Shown here: positions 46,965 through 59,399 of the stretch, one piece after another
Position numbering within the stretch: the stretch's first letter is position 1
How the letters are laid out: each line of letters starts with the position of its first letter
DNA from: Thelonectria olida
Taxonomy: Eukaryota > Ascomycota > Sordariomycetes > Hypocreales > Nectriaceae
Direction: 5' to 3'
NCBI GenBank assembly: GCA_020736575.1
Contig: JAGPYM010000015.1
Location: 620,001-684,000 of the forward strand
Length of the DNA stretch: 64,000 nucleotides
Program-made: the position numbers and the translations under genes
Notes under the pieces: model-generated
Database searches by the model: none
The model's input: the letters and a program-made list of their open reading frames with translations, nothing else
What the model was told of the DNA's origin: nothing

Positions 46965-49900
46965 ATGGATCCCATCACGGCACTCAGCGTCGCCACCGCT
47001 GTCGCGACATTTATCGAATTCGCGGGCTCGGTATTCTCGACAGCGAGAGCAATCCATGGATCGAGCAGCGGCGCCTCCCCAGACACTCTCAAACTGGAGA
47101 TCATCTACGAAACGCTTCAGAACTTGAGCGTCAGCCTTCAGCCCCCTCACGCGACCAATGTGCACGATTCACCAAATCAACATCCCACCACCACTGGAGA
47201 CGTTCTTGCCCTTTCAAGGCTATCTAACCAATGCAAGGATGATTGCAACGCATTGCTCGATATCCTCCAGAAACTGAAGATTCAGGGAGATGGGAACAAA
47301 TTGTGGAAAAGCGTCAAGGCCAGCTTGAAAACAAGGGCAGAGAGCAAGAACATTGCGGCAATTGAACTGCGACTGGAGCGGGCACAGAGAACAATGTCTC
47401 TCCAAGTGGCGCAGATCTTGAGGTGAGTGATGTGCATTACCTATGAAGATGAAAATTGCTAAAGCGTATCGCCTTTTAGGAACCAGGTATCTGACATCTC
47501 CCAGAACGTGCATCAGCTGAAGCAGGAGAATCAGCGATTGCTCCTGGACCAATCCTCAAAGATGGACACGATTTCGCGGGGAATCCAGCAACTAAAATTG
47601 GGAATTCCTGAGCCTCCTTCAAGGTCTAATCTCCCCGGCAGCGAGTATGACCACATTTTTATCCCCGTTGAGGAGTCCAACAAGCAGCGATCTGAACTGC
47701 TCATGTCGGCAGACCAGCTTAAATATCACCGACACCAGCTGCAAGATGTTCTAAACGTCGAACGAGACCTAGCCGCAGAGCAAGCAATTCTTGCGAGCTT
47801 AGATTTCGAGTTCCGACCCGGACGACACGAGGCTATTCCGGAAGCATACGCGTCAACGTATGAATGGATCTTCGATTCTCAACTGGCACACTGGCTGAAG
47901 AAGGAGAATGGCATTTTCTGGGTTTCTGGGAAAGCTGGCTCAGGCAAATCGACGCTCATGAAGTTCATCGCATCCCATTCCAAGACGCACAACTTACTCA
48001 TGGACTGGTCAAGTCCAAAACCGGTTACCATTGCCAGTCATTATTTTTGGGCTGCGGGTGCCTTGATACAGAAGTCCCGAACAGGTCTCCTTCGCACTCT
48101 GCTCTACGAGATTCTACGGCAGTGCCCCAAGCACATGTCAGTTGTTTGTCCTGGTCGCTGGGCTCAAGCAACAAGCCAGGCATCAAAGGCCGGCGCCCAA
48201 CGTGACGAAATTGGCCAATGGACACATTCCGAACTTTCGCAGGCTCTCCGAACACTCGCTACTGAAGAAGATCTATCCACAAAGTTCTGCTTGTTCGTGG
48301 ATGGATTGGACGAGTATAACGAGGACCACCTCGAGCTCTGTGCCATCTTGCAAAAATTCTCAAAATCTCCCCATATCAAATTATGCGTCTCCAGCCGACC
48401 GTGGAACGTGTTTATTGACAACTTCGGGCATGACAGGGCGCGGATGCTGAAAGTGCACGAGTTGACGCACAAGGACATCCTGACCTTTGCCCGTGGTCGA
48501 CTAGAATCACATCCCAGGTGGGCAGCGTACCGACTTCGGCACGAGCAGCTGGAGTCCATCCCAGAGACGATTGGAAACAGATCAGAAGGAGTCTTCTTGT
48601 GGGCTTTCTTGGTCACGAAATCACTTCAAGATGGCCTCACAAACGGGGACACGATTCAACAACTGAGGCACAGATTGGATAACCTTCCGAACGATCTTGA
48701 ACGACTGTTCAAGTACATGCTGGACCAAGTCGATTCCCTATACCATGAGAAAATGGCCAGCATGTTTGAGATTGCGCTTCATGCCGAAGAACCCCTGATG
48801 TTGGACATTTACGGCTTCCACGACAGGGAATACGACGACGACGAATACGCCATTCGCTGCCTTGTTAAGGAGCGCAAAATTGGAGAGATCCTAGACCTCT
48901 ACGATGAAACTCGGAGGAGAATCAACACTTGGGCCAACGGACTCTTGGAGTGTAATGACAACACGTACAAGGTTGACTTTCTCCATCGTACTGTACGCGA
49001 CTTTCTACGGACTGGCGAAATGACATCATATCTGGCAGGCAAACAAAGGCCAGATTTTGATGTGTATCTCTCCATCGTCAAGGCCTACGTTGCTTACATC
49101 AAGTCAACTCGGTTTGGCGACGGTATCCTTCGAATGGCCCCTCCCAGCAAGAACTCTGGTATGCTAATTGATCGATTGACAATCACTTTAAAATACGCTT
49201 CACAAGTTGCAGGAGACAAGGCGGACACGCTCTCTGAGCTACTTGATGAGCTGGAATGTGGCTTCGAAGAAATGTTTCAGACTAAGCAGGCCCATTTCCA
49301 ACTAGAGGTTGGCCAGCCAAAGCGAGTGTTCCGCGAAGAAGTCTTGCGATCTAATGCAGCGGCATACGTTGCTAGGAAGCTCCAAGATATTCCTGATTAC
49401 TTGCCCCAGTCGGCATTGGCACCACTGAGCGTCGCGGTGACGGCTGAGATCCCCCCAACTGATACCATTCACGTGCTTCTACAGCACGGCGAGGATGCGA
49501 ATACGGTGACACGAGTCTCAGACAACGTGTTCATGACCCCTTGGGTGCACCTTTGCTTCCTCGCTTCGCCGTGGAGTTTTACCGGGGATGGAGAGGAAAT
49601 ACTCCGCGACTTTTTGGACCGCGGGTTTCACAGACTATTCCTCTCCTACGACGCTGATCCAAACAGCACAATGTCCCGGTGCAACTTTACGGTGTTTGCC
49701 ATGTACCTCATGACGGTTTTCTGTGCGCCGGGCTACATCCGGCGACCAGACGAATATCTCCGCACGCTGGACGATTTTATCACCGCGGGAGCAGAGCTTG
49801 GCGCCAAGTTGCAGGTCAATGGCTCCGATCTGCGTCTTTCAAGTGTTGTGCGATGGTGGCCGAAGCAGGGGGAGCTATCATGCGTATTTGACGCCTTTAT

Positions 49901-50204
49901 GGAAGGCCTCCGAGCCTGGTCGAAAACAGATGGCATGCGGCAGGCTAACGGCAGATTCATGTCTGAAGTTGTTCGAAGAATTCTTGTTCATAAGAAGACA
50001 CCCAGAGAATATGTTGACCGGTTGGCTGCCGTATTACTCGACGTCTTTAGCGAGCATATCGCGAGGCCACTTCTTCGACTGGTTGGGTTCACGATACTCG
50101 GGGCTGGTGCCAGCCAGAGCCATGTCGAGACGCAGAAGAAGAGACACTGCGGGGGCGGGGAGGCTCACCAGCCTGAAAAGAGACGGAAGAATGGAAAGCA
50201 CTAA
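46965..50204 (+). CDS. NACHT NLR-like STAND receptor
   Basis: Two exons (46965-47422, 47480-50204) with a 57-nt intron encode 1060 aa. Residues 1-~150 are a helical N-terminal effector-type domain opening MDPITALSVATAVATFIEFA, of the HeLo-like/fungal STAND N-terminal class. A coiled linker precedes the NACHT domain, with Walker A GKAGSGKST at 303-311 and Walker B CLFVDGLDEY near 422-431, then CVSSRPWNVF and FLWAFLVTKSL. The region after it (RLDNLPNDLERLFKYMLDQV, KVDFLHRTVRDFL) matches the DUF7791-like part of such receptors. The C-terminus has only vague ankyrin-like traces (LLQHGEDAN) instead of a repeat array. By analogy with het genes it would sense non-self or damage and signal through the N-terminal helices. 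Confidence 0.87.
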
Positions 50205-51410
50205 TTGAATGAATCTTCGTCAACTGAGACTCGATTGGTGGCGTCTCTTTCATGGGGTTCTTGTCGAAAGTGGATATGCACACAAACAAGACCACAGCCA
50301 CCATGCGACTCTTGACATGTGTTTGGATGAAGCACAATTAATAGTGATCAGTTTGGAGAGACAGCAGATACCCAGGTACAAAGTTTCAGATTCATGGAAT
50401 TCTAGAGTGTCGATTATTATCATGACACGACTTCACTTCACTTCCTCACCAGCACGTCGATATCACATGTTCACATCCAAATCTTCGCTATTCATCCTAC
50501 TCTTCAGGAAGTGACTTCTGTCTTGTCTCCTAATGCAAGCAGATCCACAGTGATAAAAGGAGCATCACCAGAGTGAGGGGTAAAATATCGGTGAGCAAAG
50601 AAAACAGAGGAGGAAATGCCGAGCTGCATGTCTCACTCGCATGTGCTTGAAGCAGTTCTTCGCAGAGATAGTCTCGTCGGCATACGTAATTAGACTATGG
50701 GCCATCAAGGTCTCGGCCACAGTTATTCCACATGATCAGCATCTTCGCAAGGGAGAGTGAATAGCCTTTTCGGAGAGGGTCAAAGCCCTCCCACCAGGGA
50801 AAGGCACTCTGTCAAGGTCGAGATGTGATCTGCGTCGTCTCTTGGTCGAGACTCCTGGACTAGAGTGCGGTCTCGTGCCGAGCTATTGGCGTAGGTGCAG
50901 CCGGTGTGACCAAATATGGCAGCGACTGGGCAAATGGCTCGGTCCAGCGAGCCATTAAACCATTAAACACTGGCCTTCAATCGATAGCCCGGTGATCGAG
51001 GCCGCCTGAGATCCATACGGTCGCAGATTGGAGACGAGAACACGGATACAAGCGGCGCTATTGGCGGCAGTGCGGCCGGTGTAGCTCAATAAGGCTAGCA
51101 GACAAGACGCCGCCTCTCTTCAGCCAGCCATCGGGCGCACTTAGTTCACCAGAACAGGTGCAAGAGGCAACTTCAGCCAAGGGACTTGCCTGAGAGAGCT
51201 GAATGGGTCTTGGTATGCAGTACCTAGACACAGAGGGACTCTCAGTCTTTCCACACCGAGGAGAATAGCTTACCCCAGCCAGTTCTTCTGCATAGGCGTA
51301 CGCGCCATGAAGGTATGGTGACCACTTTCAAGTGAAATGGCGCGTAGAGAAGTCCACTGGCCTTGAGTAACGCAACTCCCAGACATCCCGGCATTCCCTG
51401 ATGAGCAGCA
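50205..51410. other. Intergenic region
   Basis: 1.2 kb between the NLR and the oxidase gene. No gene or tRNA was recognised. Two similar GTGC(A/G)GCCGGTGT strings occur at ~50896 and ~51071, possibly a duplicated site. Confidence 0.4.
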
Positions 51411-51416
51411 TATAAA
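51411..51416 (+). promoter_or_regulatory. TATA box of the oxidase gene
   Basis: TATAAA in GCATATAAAGGGCCC, 146 bp upstream of the start codon at 51562, followed by a pyrimidine-rich leader. Confidence 0.55.
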
Positions 51417-51561
51417 GGGCCCATGCGTTCCTATCGCCTCAACGAGATTGAGGGAAGAAACAAGCTCGACCGACCCAAGTTCCTATCTTCTTTTTTCCAA
51501 CTCTGCCTCGATACTACTCACTGCTCGCTCCTTATCTCCCAAACTTCCACCGACGGACATT

Positions 51562-54023
51562 ATGGCAACCGACGGGCCGTACAAGCACCAATGGGCGCGC
51601 CACGTTGCTCGCAAGACGCTCGACGATGACCTGGCTGCCGCCAGGCTTCGAATCCACGAAGCAACCAAGGAGATTAGTAACGTTAATATCGAATTGGGAA
51701 AGGATGCACCCGTCTCCGAAGTGCTGGCGAAAACAAAGAATTTCACAGGACTGGGCTTCGTCCCACCAGAGCCAGGCAAGTTCAAGGTTGGCATTGTCGG
51801 CGCAGGCGTTGCTGGTCTATTCACGGCCATGGTCTTCGACTGGTTGAACAAAGAGGTCAAGGATCTGCACATTGATTACGACATCATCGAGGCCGCAGGC
51901 GAGGACAGAGTGGGTGGCCGCCTCTACACTCACAAGTTCTCCGAGAAGGAGCATGACTACTACGACGTTGGCGCCATGCGCTTCCCCAACAACGAAGTCA
52001 TGAAACGGTCAGTGATTGTTCGATCTCAACCCTGATCTATCCAGGCTAACAATATGCGCCGATATGTAGAACCTTCCAGCTGTTCGACTTCATCGGCCTC
52101 AAAGAGGAGAAGGGGGGGTTGATCCCGTACTATTTCCCCCCTACCGATGACAAAGTTTGTCCTTCGTACTTCAACGATATCCAGTTCCGAGGCAATGTAT
52201 GGAATGAGCCAGGTGTCTGCGACCCATTCCGACTCAACAGCGGCCTGCCCGATGATGCAGTAATTCCTCCGGAGTGAGCTCTCTAACCCTGCTCTTCATG
52301 TCGGCATCAAGAAGTGCTAATCACATCACAGCGTGCTCGACGAAAACCCGGCAAAACTTGTCGCTAAGGCACTGAAAAAGTTCACAGACGAGGCCAAGAA
52401 AAGATTCGACACGCTTCGAAAAGAAATTGCCGCCAACAAGGAGATGGATCCAAATTCGCCTCATGCGACGGCGCTTTGGGCACTCCTCATGAAAGCTGAC
52501 AACATGAGCGTTCGTCAGTTCCTTGCTTCGTGAGTATCACCTATCAGCTGTTGAAGTTATACCAAATACAATGCTCATACCATACCTAGGGACGACAATG
52601 GCAAAGACATCCCCAAGGGCCCAAAGTTCAACTACAACACCATTGAATGGTTGGAGACTGCAACTTTGTAAGTTTCCCGTCCCACGTCCCAAATGTGCTT
52701 CTGACCTCTGTTAGCGGCACCGGTTGGTATGACCAGGCCCTCAGCGAGTGTGTGCTCGAGGAGCTCGACTTTGACGTTCCCGAGGACACCGAGCACGACT
52801 ACTGGTTTTGCGTTGACGGCGGCGCCCAGCGAATCGCAAGAATTATGGCCACCAAGATTAACAAGCCAGTCCAGACTCATAGTCAGGTCTTGGGCATCAA
52901 CGCGCACACAAACGATCGTCAGGATCCCGAGAAGTATGTGCCAATTAGCCTTGACATCAAGAAGACCAATCCCTACACAAAGAAGACGGAGAAAAGATCA
53001 GAGGATTACTTTGCGGTCTTCAACAGCACCACTCTTCCAGCTCTGCAGCGTATGGACCTCAAGGATGCTGGTCTCCTTTGGGGTACCAAGCAGGCCATCC
53101 GCTCACTCGGGTACGGTGCGTCGTGCAAGGTCGCCATCAAGTTTAAGACACCTTGGTGGCAGCTTGAACCTTTCAACATCAACAAGGGAGGTGTTGCTCG
53201 AACTGATCTTCCGCTGCGTGTTTGCGTCTATCCTTCTTACAACATCCCTTCGGCGCAGCAGAGCTGGAGCGCCACAGAGTCTTCCGTGCTGCTGTGCTCG
53301 TACACATGGGGACAGGACGCTCAGCGCCTGGGCTCCCTGATCTCGCCCAACACGCCCGAGGACGAGGAGCAACTCAAGTCTGTCTTACTGCATAATATTG
53401 CCTTGATGCACGCCAACAAGGACACCAAGACATACGAGGAGCTTATGGAGCTTCTCGAGGACCAGTATCAGACACACCACGCTTGGGATTGGTACAGGGA
53501 CCAGAACATGTCTGGCGCTTTTGCTTACTTTGGCCCAGGCCAATTCTCCAACATGTGGCAGGAGATTATCAAGCCCAATGCGTTTGGCCAACTGTACCTT
53601 GTCGGCGAGGTCGCGTCGTCGCACCACGCTTGGATCGTTGGCGCACTCGAGAGCGTCATACGTGCCGTCTACGTCATGTTCGAGGGTCTCAAATCGAATG
53701 ACAAGAAATGCGAAGCGTACAAGATTGCTTCGGACCTGTTGAGCAAGGGCCCGATCAAGACCCAGGAGGTCCCCGAGAAGAAGGAGCCCTGGGAGCTACC
53801 AACTGGGCTTCCGTTCTACCCTCTGCCCGATGAGATGCCGGAGCGTCAGCTCTATACTCAGCGCGACACCAAGACGACGGACGACCCGACAAAGGCAAAG
53901 GATTCGGAGGAATTTGATCTGAGCTACCCTGCTGCCATTGCTTTGCTCAGCTTGGTTGAGAGCTACTTCGAGCTGATGTACAAGGTTGAGCCAACAGCGG
54001 CGACTGCGGCGGCAACGGCTTAA
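51562..54023 (+). CDS. L-amino-acid oxidase-like flavin amine oxidase
   Basis: Five exons (51562-52007, 52070-52273, 52332-52529, 52590-52667, 52715-54023) encode 744 aa. The FAD-binding dinucleotide motif VGIVGAGVAGLFTAMVF lies near residue 75, followed by the GG motif in EDRVGGRLYTHKF and the C-terminal amine-oxidase segment FGQLYLVGEVASSHHAWIVG. The family oxidatively deaminates amino acids to keto acids, ammonia and H2O2; fungal members supply nitrogen and can be antimicrobial. No signal peptide is present, so an intracellular or unconventionally exported enzyme is likely. The C-terminus ends in an Ala/Thr-rich tail without an SKL signal. Substrate range is not visible. Confidence 0.86.
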
Positions 54024-54371
54024 TTTATAGTTATCAAGTTATGAGGTACGATAGCTGGAGTATTGCTAGGTCTAGGATTGTGGTTCACAATCGCAGATCA
54101 GTCTAGGACCAATTCATCCATAGAATAAGCACTTGGATTCCAGAGATACACATCGGGGTTCCGGGGTTAAGGCCGGTGTCGGTTTTGCGTCCAACCGGAC
54201 TTTAAGTCCGATTTCTTAGAAGACTACAAAAGGACGGAGTATTCTTATGAGAGCAATATCTAGAAGAATCGATGCGATTATCTTCCCAGCCGTGATTCTT
54301 CGAACGAAAAACGAGATATCGATATAGATCAACAAACGCGACCGTTCTGCTTGTCGACATTCTCCATCACC
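54024..54371. other. Intergenic region, oxidase terminator and SDR promoter
   Basis: About 350 bp, same-strand spacing between oxidase stop and SDR start. Nothing further is recognised. Confidence 0.4.
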
Positions 54372-55226
54372 ATGAGCAACATTCTTGTGACGGGTGCGAA
54401 CCGAGGAATTGGTTATGCGATCGTGCAAGCAATCGCCGCCCAACAACCATCATCCAGCATTATACTTGCATGCCGGGACAATAACTCAGCCCAGGAAGCA
54501 ATCAAGTCGCTTCGCAATGGCGGCATCATGACCCAATTAGATCACGTGGAATTTGATATTGAGGACAACGCCTCAATCGAAGCTGCGGTAAACTTCGTGG
54601 AGGAGAAATACGGGAGCCTCGACGGTAAGACCTGTGGAACTATGGGTACATGCATGAAACTGATCACAATAGTGCTGGTCAACAATGCTGCCTATGTTGA
54701 GCGGTTGACAACGGGCGACTTGGCGGATATTCGAGCAACCTCCAACTCTTGTTACAATAATTTTATAACGTCAAATGCTGTTGTGACATATGCGTTCGAC
54801 AAACTCTTGCGGAAAAGCTCCTGGCCGCGAGTCATTATGATCTCGAGCGCTCGAGGAAGCATGTCGCGAACAGCTAGTAAAGAGGTACGAAACTGCTTGT
54901 ACCTCGCGTCATTCCAATACTTACCCTATCTATTGCAGCTTCCCCCTGTAGCAAATATCGACTATTGCATTTCCAAGGCTGGCCTTAACATGCTTACGCT
55001 ACATCTGCAGGCGGCAGAACAGAGCAAAGGGGTAGAGCCCAGGATAACGTTCTGGGCCGTCAGTCCCGGTCACTGCAAAACCGCTTTCAACGGATACAGG
55101 GGAAGGAAGGATCCTTCTGAAGGCGTAGAGTCGGTTGTCAGATTGCTCAAGGCAAATAAAGGGGAGGTCGAGCCTGGTACATTCTGGGAGTACGAAGATG
55201 ACGAGTTCCGTCAAGTTCCCTGGTAG
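54372..55226 (+). CDS. Short-chain dehydrogenase/reductase
   Basis: Three exons (54372-54624, 54673-54884, 54939-55226) encode 250 aa. The start at 54372 (CACCATGAGC) opens the Rossmann motif TGANRGIG, followed by VLVNNAA restored across the first 48-nt intron, catalytic Ser in VIMISSARGS and the YxxxK pair in DYCISKAGLN. The second exon pattern resembles carbonyl-reductase-like SDRs (ending SPGHCKTAFNGY...). It should use NADP(H) to reduce a carbonyl or oxidise an alcohol in the cytosol. Its neighbour is the amino-acid oxidase, whose keto-acid products could be related substrates, but that is speculation. Confidence 0.86.
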   Translation: MSNILVTGANRGIGYAIVQAIAAQQPSSSIILACRDNNSAQEAIKSLRNGGIMTQLDHVEFDIEDNASIEAAVNFVEEKYGSLDGKTCGTMGTCMKLITIVLVNNAAYVERLTTGDLADIRATSNSCYNNFITSNAVVTYAFDKLLRKSSWPRVIMISSARGSMSRTASKEVRNCLYLASFQYLPYLLQLPPVANIDYCISKAGLNMLTLHLQAAEQSKGVEPRITFWAVSPGHCKTAFNGYRGRKDPSEGVESVVRLLKANKGEVEPGTFWEYEDDEFRQVPW

Positions 55227-55564
55227 CTGTATTGAATTTGGCATTGCGAAAGGAGCTGCAGATATGGAGCGTCAGCCTCTCTTCCCGAGTTAACTGATTA
55301 TGAACTGTTGTGTAAGCTGTCCGTTCCATCAAGGGCGAGTTGCTGGCACACACAAGGGCAACTGACTATGAACCTATTCTTGTCATAAGTCAGCGTAGAC
55401 TATCAGTGTCGTCAGTCTCAGTCATTCTCCCAGCTTTCTGCTTGTTCTGTCTATACTGCTCTACCACCATTTATCTGCATGCTCCGCACGTTTTCCACCT
55501 ATCTGGCCCATAGGTATGATGTAGTTGAACCTCATCTTAAGCCCGACAGCCTTCGAGTTAAAGA
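55227..55564. other. Convergent intergenic region
   Basis: About 340 bp between the 3' ends of the SDR and the Thr/Ser-rich secreted protein gene. It should hold two opposing terminators. Confidence 0.4.
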
Positions 55565-56806
55565 CTATGCTACATTTGCCTTCTGCAGGAAGATGCCATC
55601 TATGGTTGCAACAGGCGGAACAAAGGTAAGGTACCTAATAGATACCTCGTTGTATCCAGCCGCGTTTTCAGGAATATCAAACCATCTTTTCATTGGAACC
55701 GCCCACGTTCTGCTTTCCCGAATAATCTGCCTAGTTGCTCCCATTTCCGATGGTAATAGCGAGATTGTAAGGTTTGTGCCTGTGGTTGGGTTGATAATAT
55801 CGAGAACTGCAGATAATCCCCAACCCGTGACCGTGTTAGGAAATAATAATACTGAAGACGTGAGGCCAAAATTGTATCGCCCTGCTTCGAGATAGATAGG
55901 TTCGACTTGGCGCAGCACGCCAATGCTATTGCCTGAGCCAGTCACGCTGTACGACTTGGTACCGGTGACAAGAGGGGAGACATTCCATGTGGAAATCTGA
56001 CCTTGCCAGCTCTCGGGAACCAACTGCCAGCCATCGGCATTTCCGATCTCGAAATCACCGTTAATGATGCGGTTCGTTGGGTACGGAGGACCAACTGTAA
56101 CTGTGAAAACGCCGCCGGTTGTGCCGGTGCGGATGGTTGTCCAGGTCGTCACGGTAGCTGAAGGAGTTGTATATACTGTTGCGGTCTATGGTGTCCTTGT
56201 CAGAAAAGTTCAGAAAAGTTTGAGATGGCAGAACTGTCTCTTGGCCTCTGGAGTAAACTTACATATGTCACCGTCTCGGTGCTCGCAGTGTATGTGGCGC
56301 TAACGGTAGTAGCAGGGACACCAATACACGAGCAAGCCGATGTGATGCGACTGGCAGGGTAGGTGACGCCGTTGGTCATGCATTTCGGCGGGCTCGCCGC
56401 GACGTCGCGCTTGGCTGCAGTTCCGATACTCAGTGTCAAAGTTGTGGTTGCTGTTGGAACGGTCTCAGTGAAGACGGTCATGGTGGAAGTTTCAGTGCTG
56501 ACAACGGCATCCAGAGTGACTTTGGCTTGGGCAGTTGTGGTTTTGCAATGGCACGGTTAGTCCAGTCAAGGAACAAAGCGGTCAAGTGTGTTCTGACATG
56601 GTTGCTGTGGCAGTGGCTACTGTCACCGTGGAAGGGGGAAGACCCGAGCAAAAGTCGCTTGCTTGAACCGAGTACCGCTGGTCAATAAAGCACCGGAACA
56701 AATTATCGCGGTTGCAGGCTGCACGTTCATACAGTTGACGGGGCGTTGATGCTGCGTCGGCTCCGGCCAACGCGAGAGCGCCCACGAGCAATACTTTTCC
56801 AATCAT
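55565..56806 (-). CDS. Secreted Thr/Ser-rich protein with C-terminal carbohydrate-binding-like domain
   Basis: Three exons (56806-56598, 56497-56263, 56185-55565) would encode 354 aa. The signal peptide is MIGKVLLVGALALAGADA. A short Cys-containing N-terminus (NRDNLFRCFID, DFCSGLPP) is followed by Thr/Val-rich repeats of cell-wall mucin type (TVTVATATAT, TETVPTATTT), then a Cys pair segment (SACSCIG) and a C-terminal ~150-residue beta-sandwich (NRIINGDFEIGNADGW...) resembling carbohydrate-binding modules of the galactose-binding fold. It is likely an extracellular or wall-associated protein. The 100-nt intron 56498-56597 (GTCAGA donor) is the weakest junction; the last intron (56186-56262) is better supported. 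Confidence 0.65.
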
Positions 56807-56888
56807 TGCAATGTCTCCAAAGATACTTCTTTGTGTGTGTAGTGAGCCAAGGGTTAGAAACCAGTCAGAAGATCCAGAGAGCAACGGG

Positions 56889-56896
56889 TATTTATA
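56889..56896 (-). promoter_or_regulatory. TATA box of the Thr/Ser-rich secreted protein gene
   Basis: TATAAATA on the minus strand, 83 bp upstream of the start codon at 56806. Confidence 0.5.
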
Positions 56897-57981
56897 GATG
56901 AGCACTACAAAACGGAAACGACTCCATCGTCACTGATGCCCTAGTTCAGTGGACACGCTGAGCTCTGGATGGGTCATTTCGGGTCAGGCCGACTGCGGGA
57001 GGGACAATCTAACCTCAAAAGAAGAGCTGTTTCAATAGTTTTCCCACTAGTTCCATCGCACTGCACAATTCGGCCCGCCAAGCAACTTCTAACATGGAGC
57101 CTTGAGCACACCGCATAAGCTGAAGCAATAATTCAGCAGCTGAGAGGCTTGCCTGGTGCTCTTGGCACTGAATAATCGTCCCATTTCCACTACCATATAG
57201 CTTTTTCGAATGTCGGGCCTCTGCCATCTCAGCCAGTACGCAAGGTGGGCATGTCATTATTCGCCTCAGGTTCAACCGCAATGCCTATGGTTTCATGTAC
57301 TCTGGTTGAGAGAGGCTGTTTTGTTGTTCTCACGAAGTTCTGGCACGCACACAAGCTCGACTGCAAGATGGGACCTTAAGAACTGCGCTGCTCGGTGGCA
57401 CGTGTGTGTAGGCTCTAAAGAAGAATGGCATGGAGGTTGAGGTGGAGGATGTCTGACGCAGAGTATATTTAGGCAGTGGGTTAGGCTCAAAGCATCTTTT
57501 CAATCATTTGGTCTTGTTGACTTTTGTAAGAATTCAGTCTATTCTCTTTTTTGTAGACATATCCAGGACCGCCTTAAGTCCTTCAAACTCTCCAAAGGTA
57601 GAATGCTGATAACTTAAAAATAGGGAAAACAGTGAATAGATCTGGCCCAAGGCGAGAACCAAGGGAAGTCCTGCGTGATTGGATTGGCCCCGAGGAGGTA
57701 CTGACGTGGAAGATGATGATAGACGAGATTGGACTCAGTCTCGAGGGATTGCCAATGGAGCAAGTTGAGAGTTTGTATAAGGTCGCAGGAAACGGCGAGG
57801 GCAGTTTCAAGGGATTCTGTTGTTTATAGATGCCAGTTTGAGGATAGTAGAAAGTAGTAGAATTAAAGATGCAAGCATACTACAACAGGCAGTAGTCTGA
57901 AATGTTATATTCCAGTCAATCTTTTCACACGTATCTGTTATTATTGCAATCCTGCAAGTGTGGCGCTTAAGCACATGAAGC
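56897..57981. other. Intergenic region
   Basis: 1.1 kb between the upstream side of the secreted protein gene and the 3' end of the disordered protein gene. Open frames here (57015-57281, 57210-57440, 57632-57829) are short and without domains. Confidence 0.4.
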
Positions 57982-59399
57982 TCACTCCCTGACAATACCC
58001 AGCTTCGAGCCACTCAGCCTCGAGCTACTCCGCTTCCTAAGTTTCGCTCTCTCTGGCTCCGGTGCTGGCGCTTGGCCGTCTGGCGCAACCTGACTGGACG
58101 AATGCCCTATTCCCTTGGTGAAGAGGCTGCCCAGCTTGCTGCGGCGCGATTGCCTTCCCCTGTCTGTCCCAGCCATGTCATCACTCATGCTCCATGACGG
58201 GTCGTCGTAGGGAGCGCTGTGTAGTTGTTCTGTTCCGTTCGTGTATCCTTCGTTCTCTTGTTGCTGCTGTCGATATTCGGTCGGGTGATAGAACCGCCGG
58301 TTCTCCATCTCGTAGCGGCCCGCGTCGATGGCCGCTTGGTTTGCTTCGATGGCTTGTGAATTTCCTCCAAAATGTCTTTCGACGGTCGAATTGAGTGTGC
58401 CGCGGAGGGTCTCACCAGCACCCTAGAGAGAGCATTAGCATCGATATTGTGCATTTTGTATTGCCACTTGGATTTTGATCATCAGGAGCTACTTGCATGA
58501 ATTCCAGCAGCGGCTGACTTGAGGTTTTGTATCGTAGATTGTGACTGTAGGGCATGTGGTTGTAGGGGATTTGGCTGTAGGGGTTGTTTTTGCTCCAGCT
58601 GACTTGGGGTTGAGCTCGAGAAAGCGTTGTTCTGCGACCTAGACGGGACGACTGGGGTTGCCGACGATGACCTATCTGAAGGATGAGAGAAGTTTACCGG
58701 TGGTCTCGTGTCGCTTGCAGGACCTCCGGGAGCGCTACCAGGCTTTGAAGTAAACTCTGACGATCGCCTGGCATTGCGCTCTGGTATTGTGGGAGATCTG
58801 TCGCCGGGGCTTGGCACAGGCATTGGGTCGCGCGGCGGAATAATACGACGTCCTGGTGTCTCTAAGCTTTTTCGACGACCTGGTGGCGGCGTCGTCGACT
58901 GCTCCAGGGGGCTTGGGTCCCTCTCCGGTGGCTCCGACTGGAGTTGCAGGACTGCTGGGGGTGCAGTTGTGAGGTCCTGATTACTCACTGTTGGCAGTTC
59001 CGTGGGTGTGCGAGGCTCCTCGACCGTCGAAGTCGTTCCGTTAGAATTAGTGACTGTCGTGGTCGTGGTCGTCGTAGTGGTGGTGGTCGTTACGGTCTGC
59101 CCAGTGTTGGGGTTTGTGTGCGTCTCCCGTTTGATGGTGGGACTGGTGAATGATGTGGGAGCATCGTTCCCAGGGTTCTTCCTATTGCTACTCTTCAGGC
59201 CACTCGAGTCTTCTCCATTTGTTGTCAGCGAGTTGTTGGGCTCGCTGCTGCCGTACGTAGAATCGCCCGAATTGCCCGACACATCGCTTAGGTCAGGACC
59301 TTTGCCTTTATCTTTGTCCTTGGAAGATGTGAAGAATGTCTTCCACCTTGACCGCTCCTCCTTTTCTTTCCCACTCCTTGACTCTTCGTGTTTCAACAT
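57982..59399 (-). CDS. Disordered Ser/Pro/Thr-rich fungal protein of unknown function
   Basis: Two exons (59399-58497, 58422-57982) encode 447 aa. The 74-nt intron is joined in phase only if the donor is GCAAGT (CAT/GCAAGT) with acceptor CTCTCTAG, a GC-AG intron. This rebuilds AAAGIH-GAGETLRGTLNSTV, a motif I recognise from conserved fungal hypothetical proteins (AAAGIHGxGETLRGTLN). The N-terminal two thirds are low-complexity, with a long Thr run encoded by ACC/ACG codons (~59060-59095). The C-terminal end is basic and Ser-rich (RKRSSSRLSGSK). No domain of known activity is present. It may be a phosphorylated scaffold; that is speculation. Confidence 0.75.

Noticed and set aside
46808..47227. 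Plus-strand open frame overlapping the NLR start
   Set aside because: Out of frame with the NLR exon and without a domain.
50205..51410. Possible tRNA in the GC-rich part (e.g. near 51061-51110)
   Set aside because: No cloverleaf with a consistent T-loop and acceptor stem could be built by eye.
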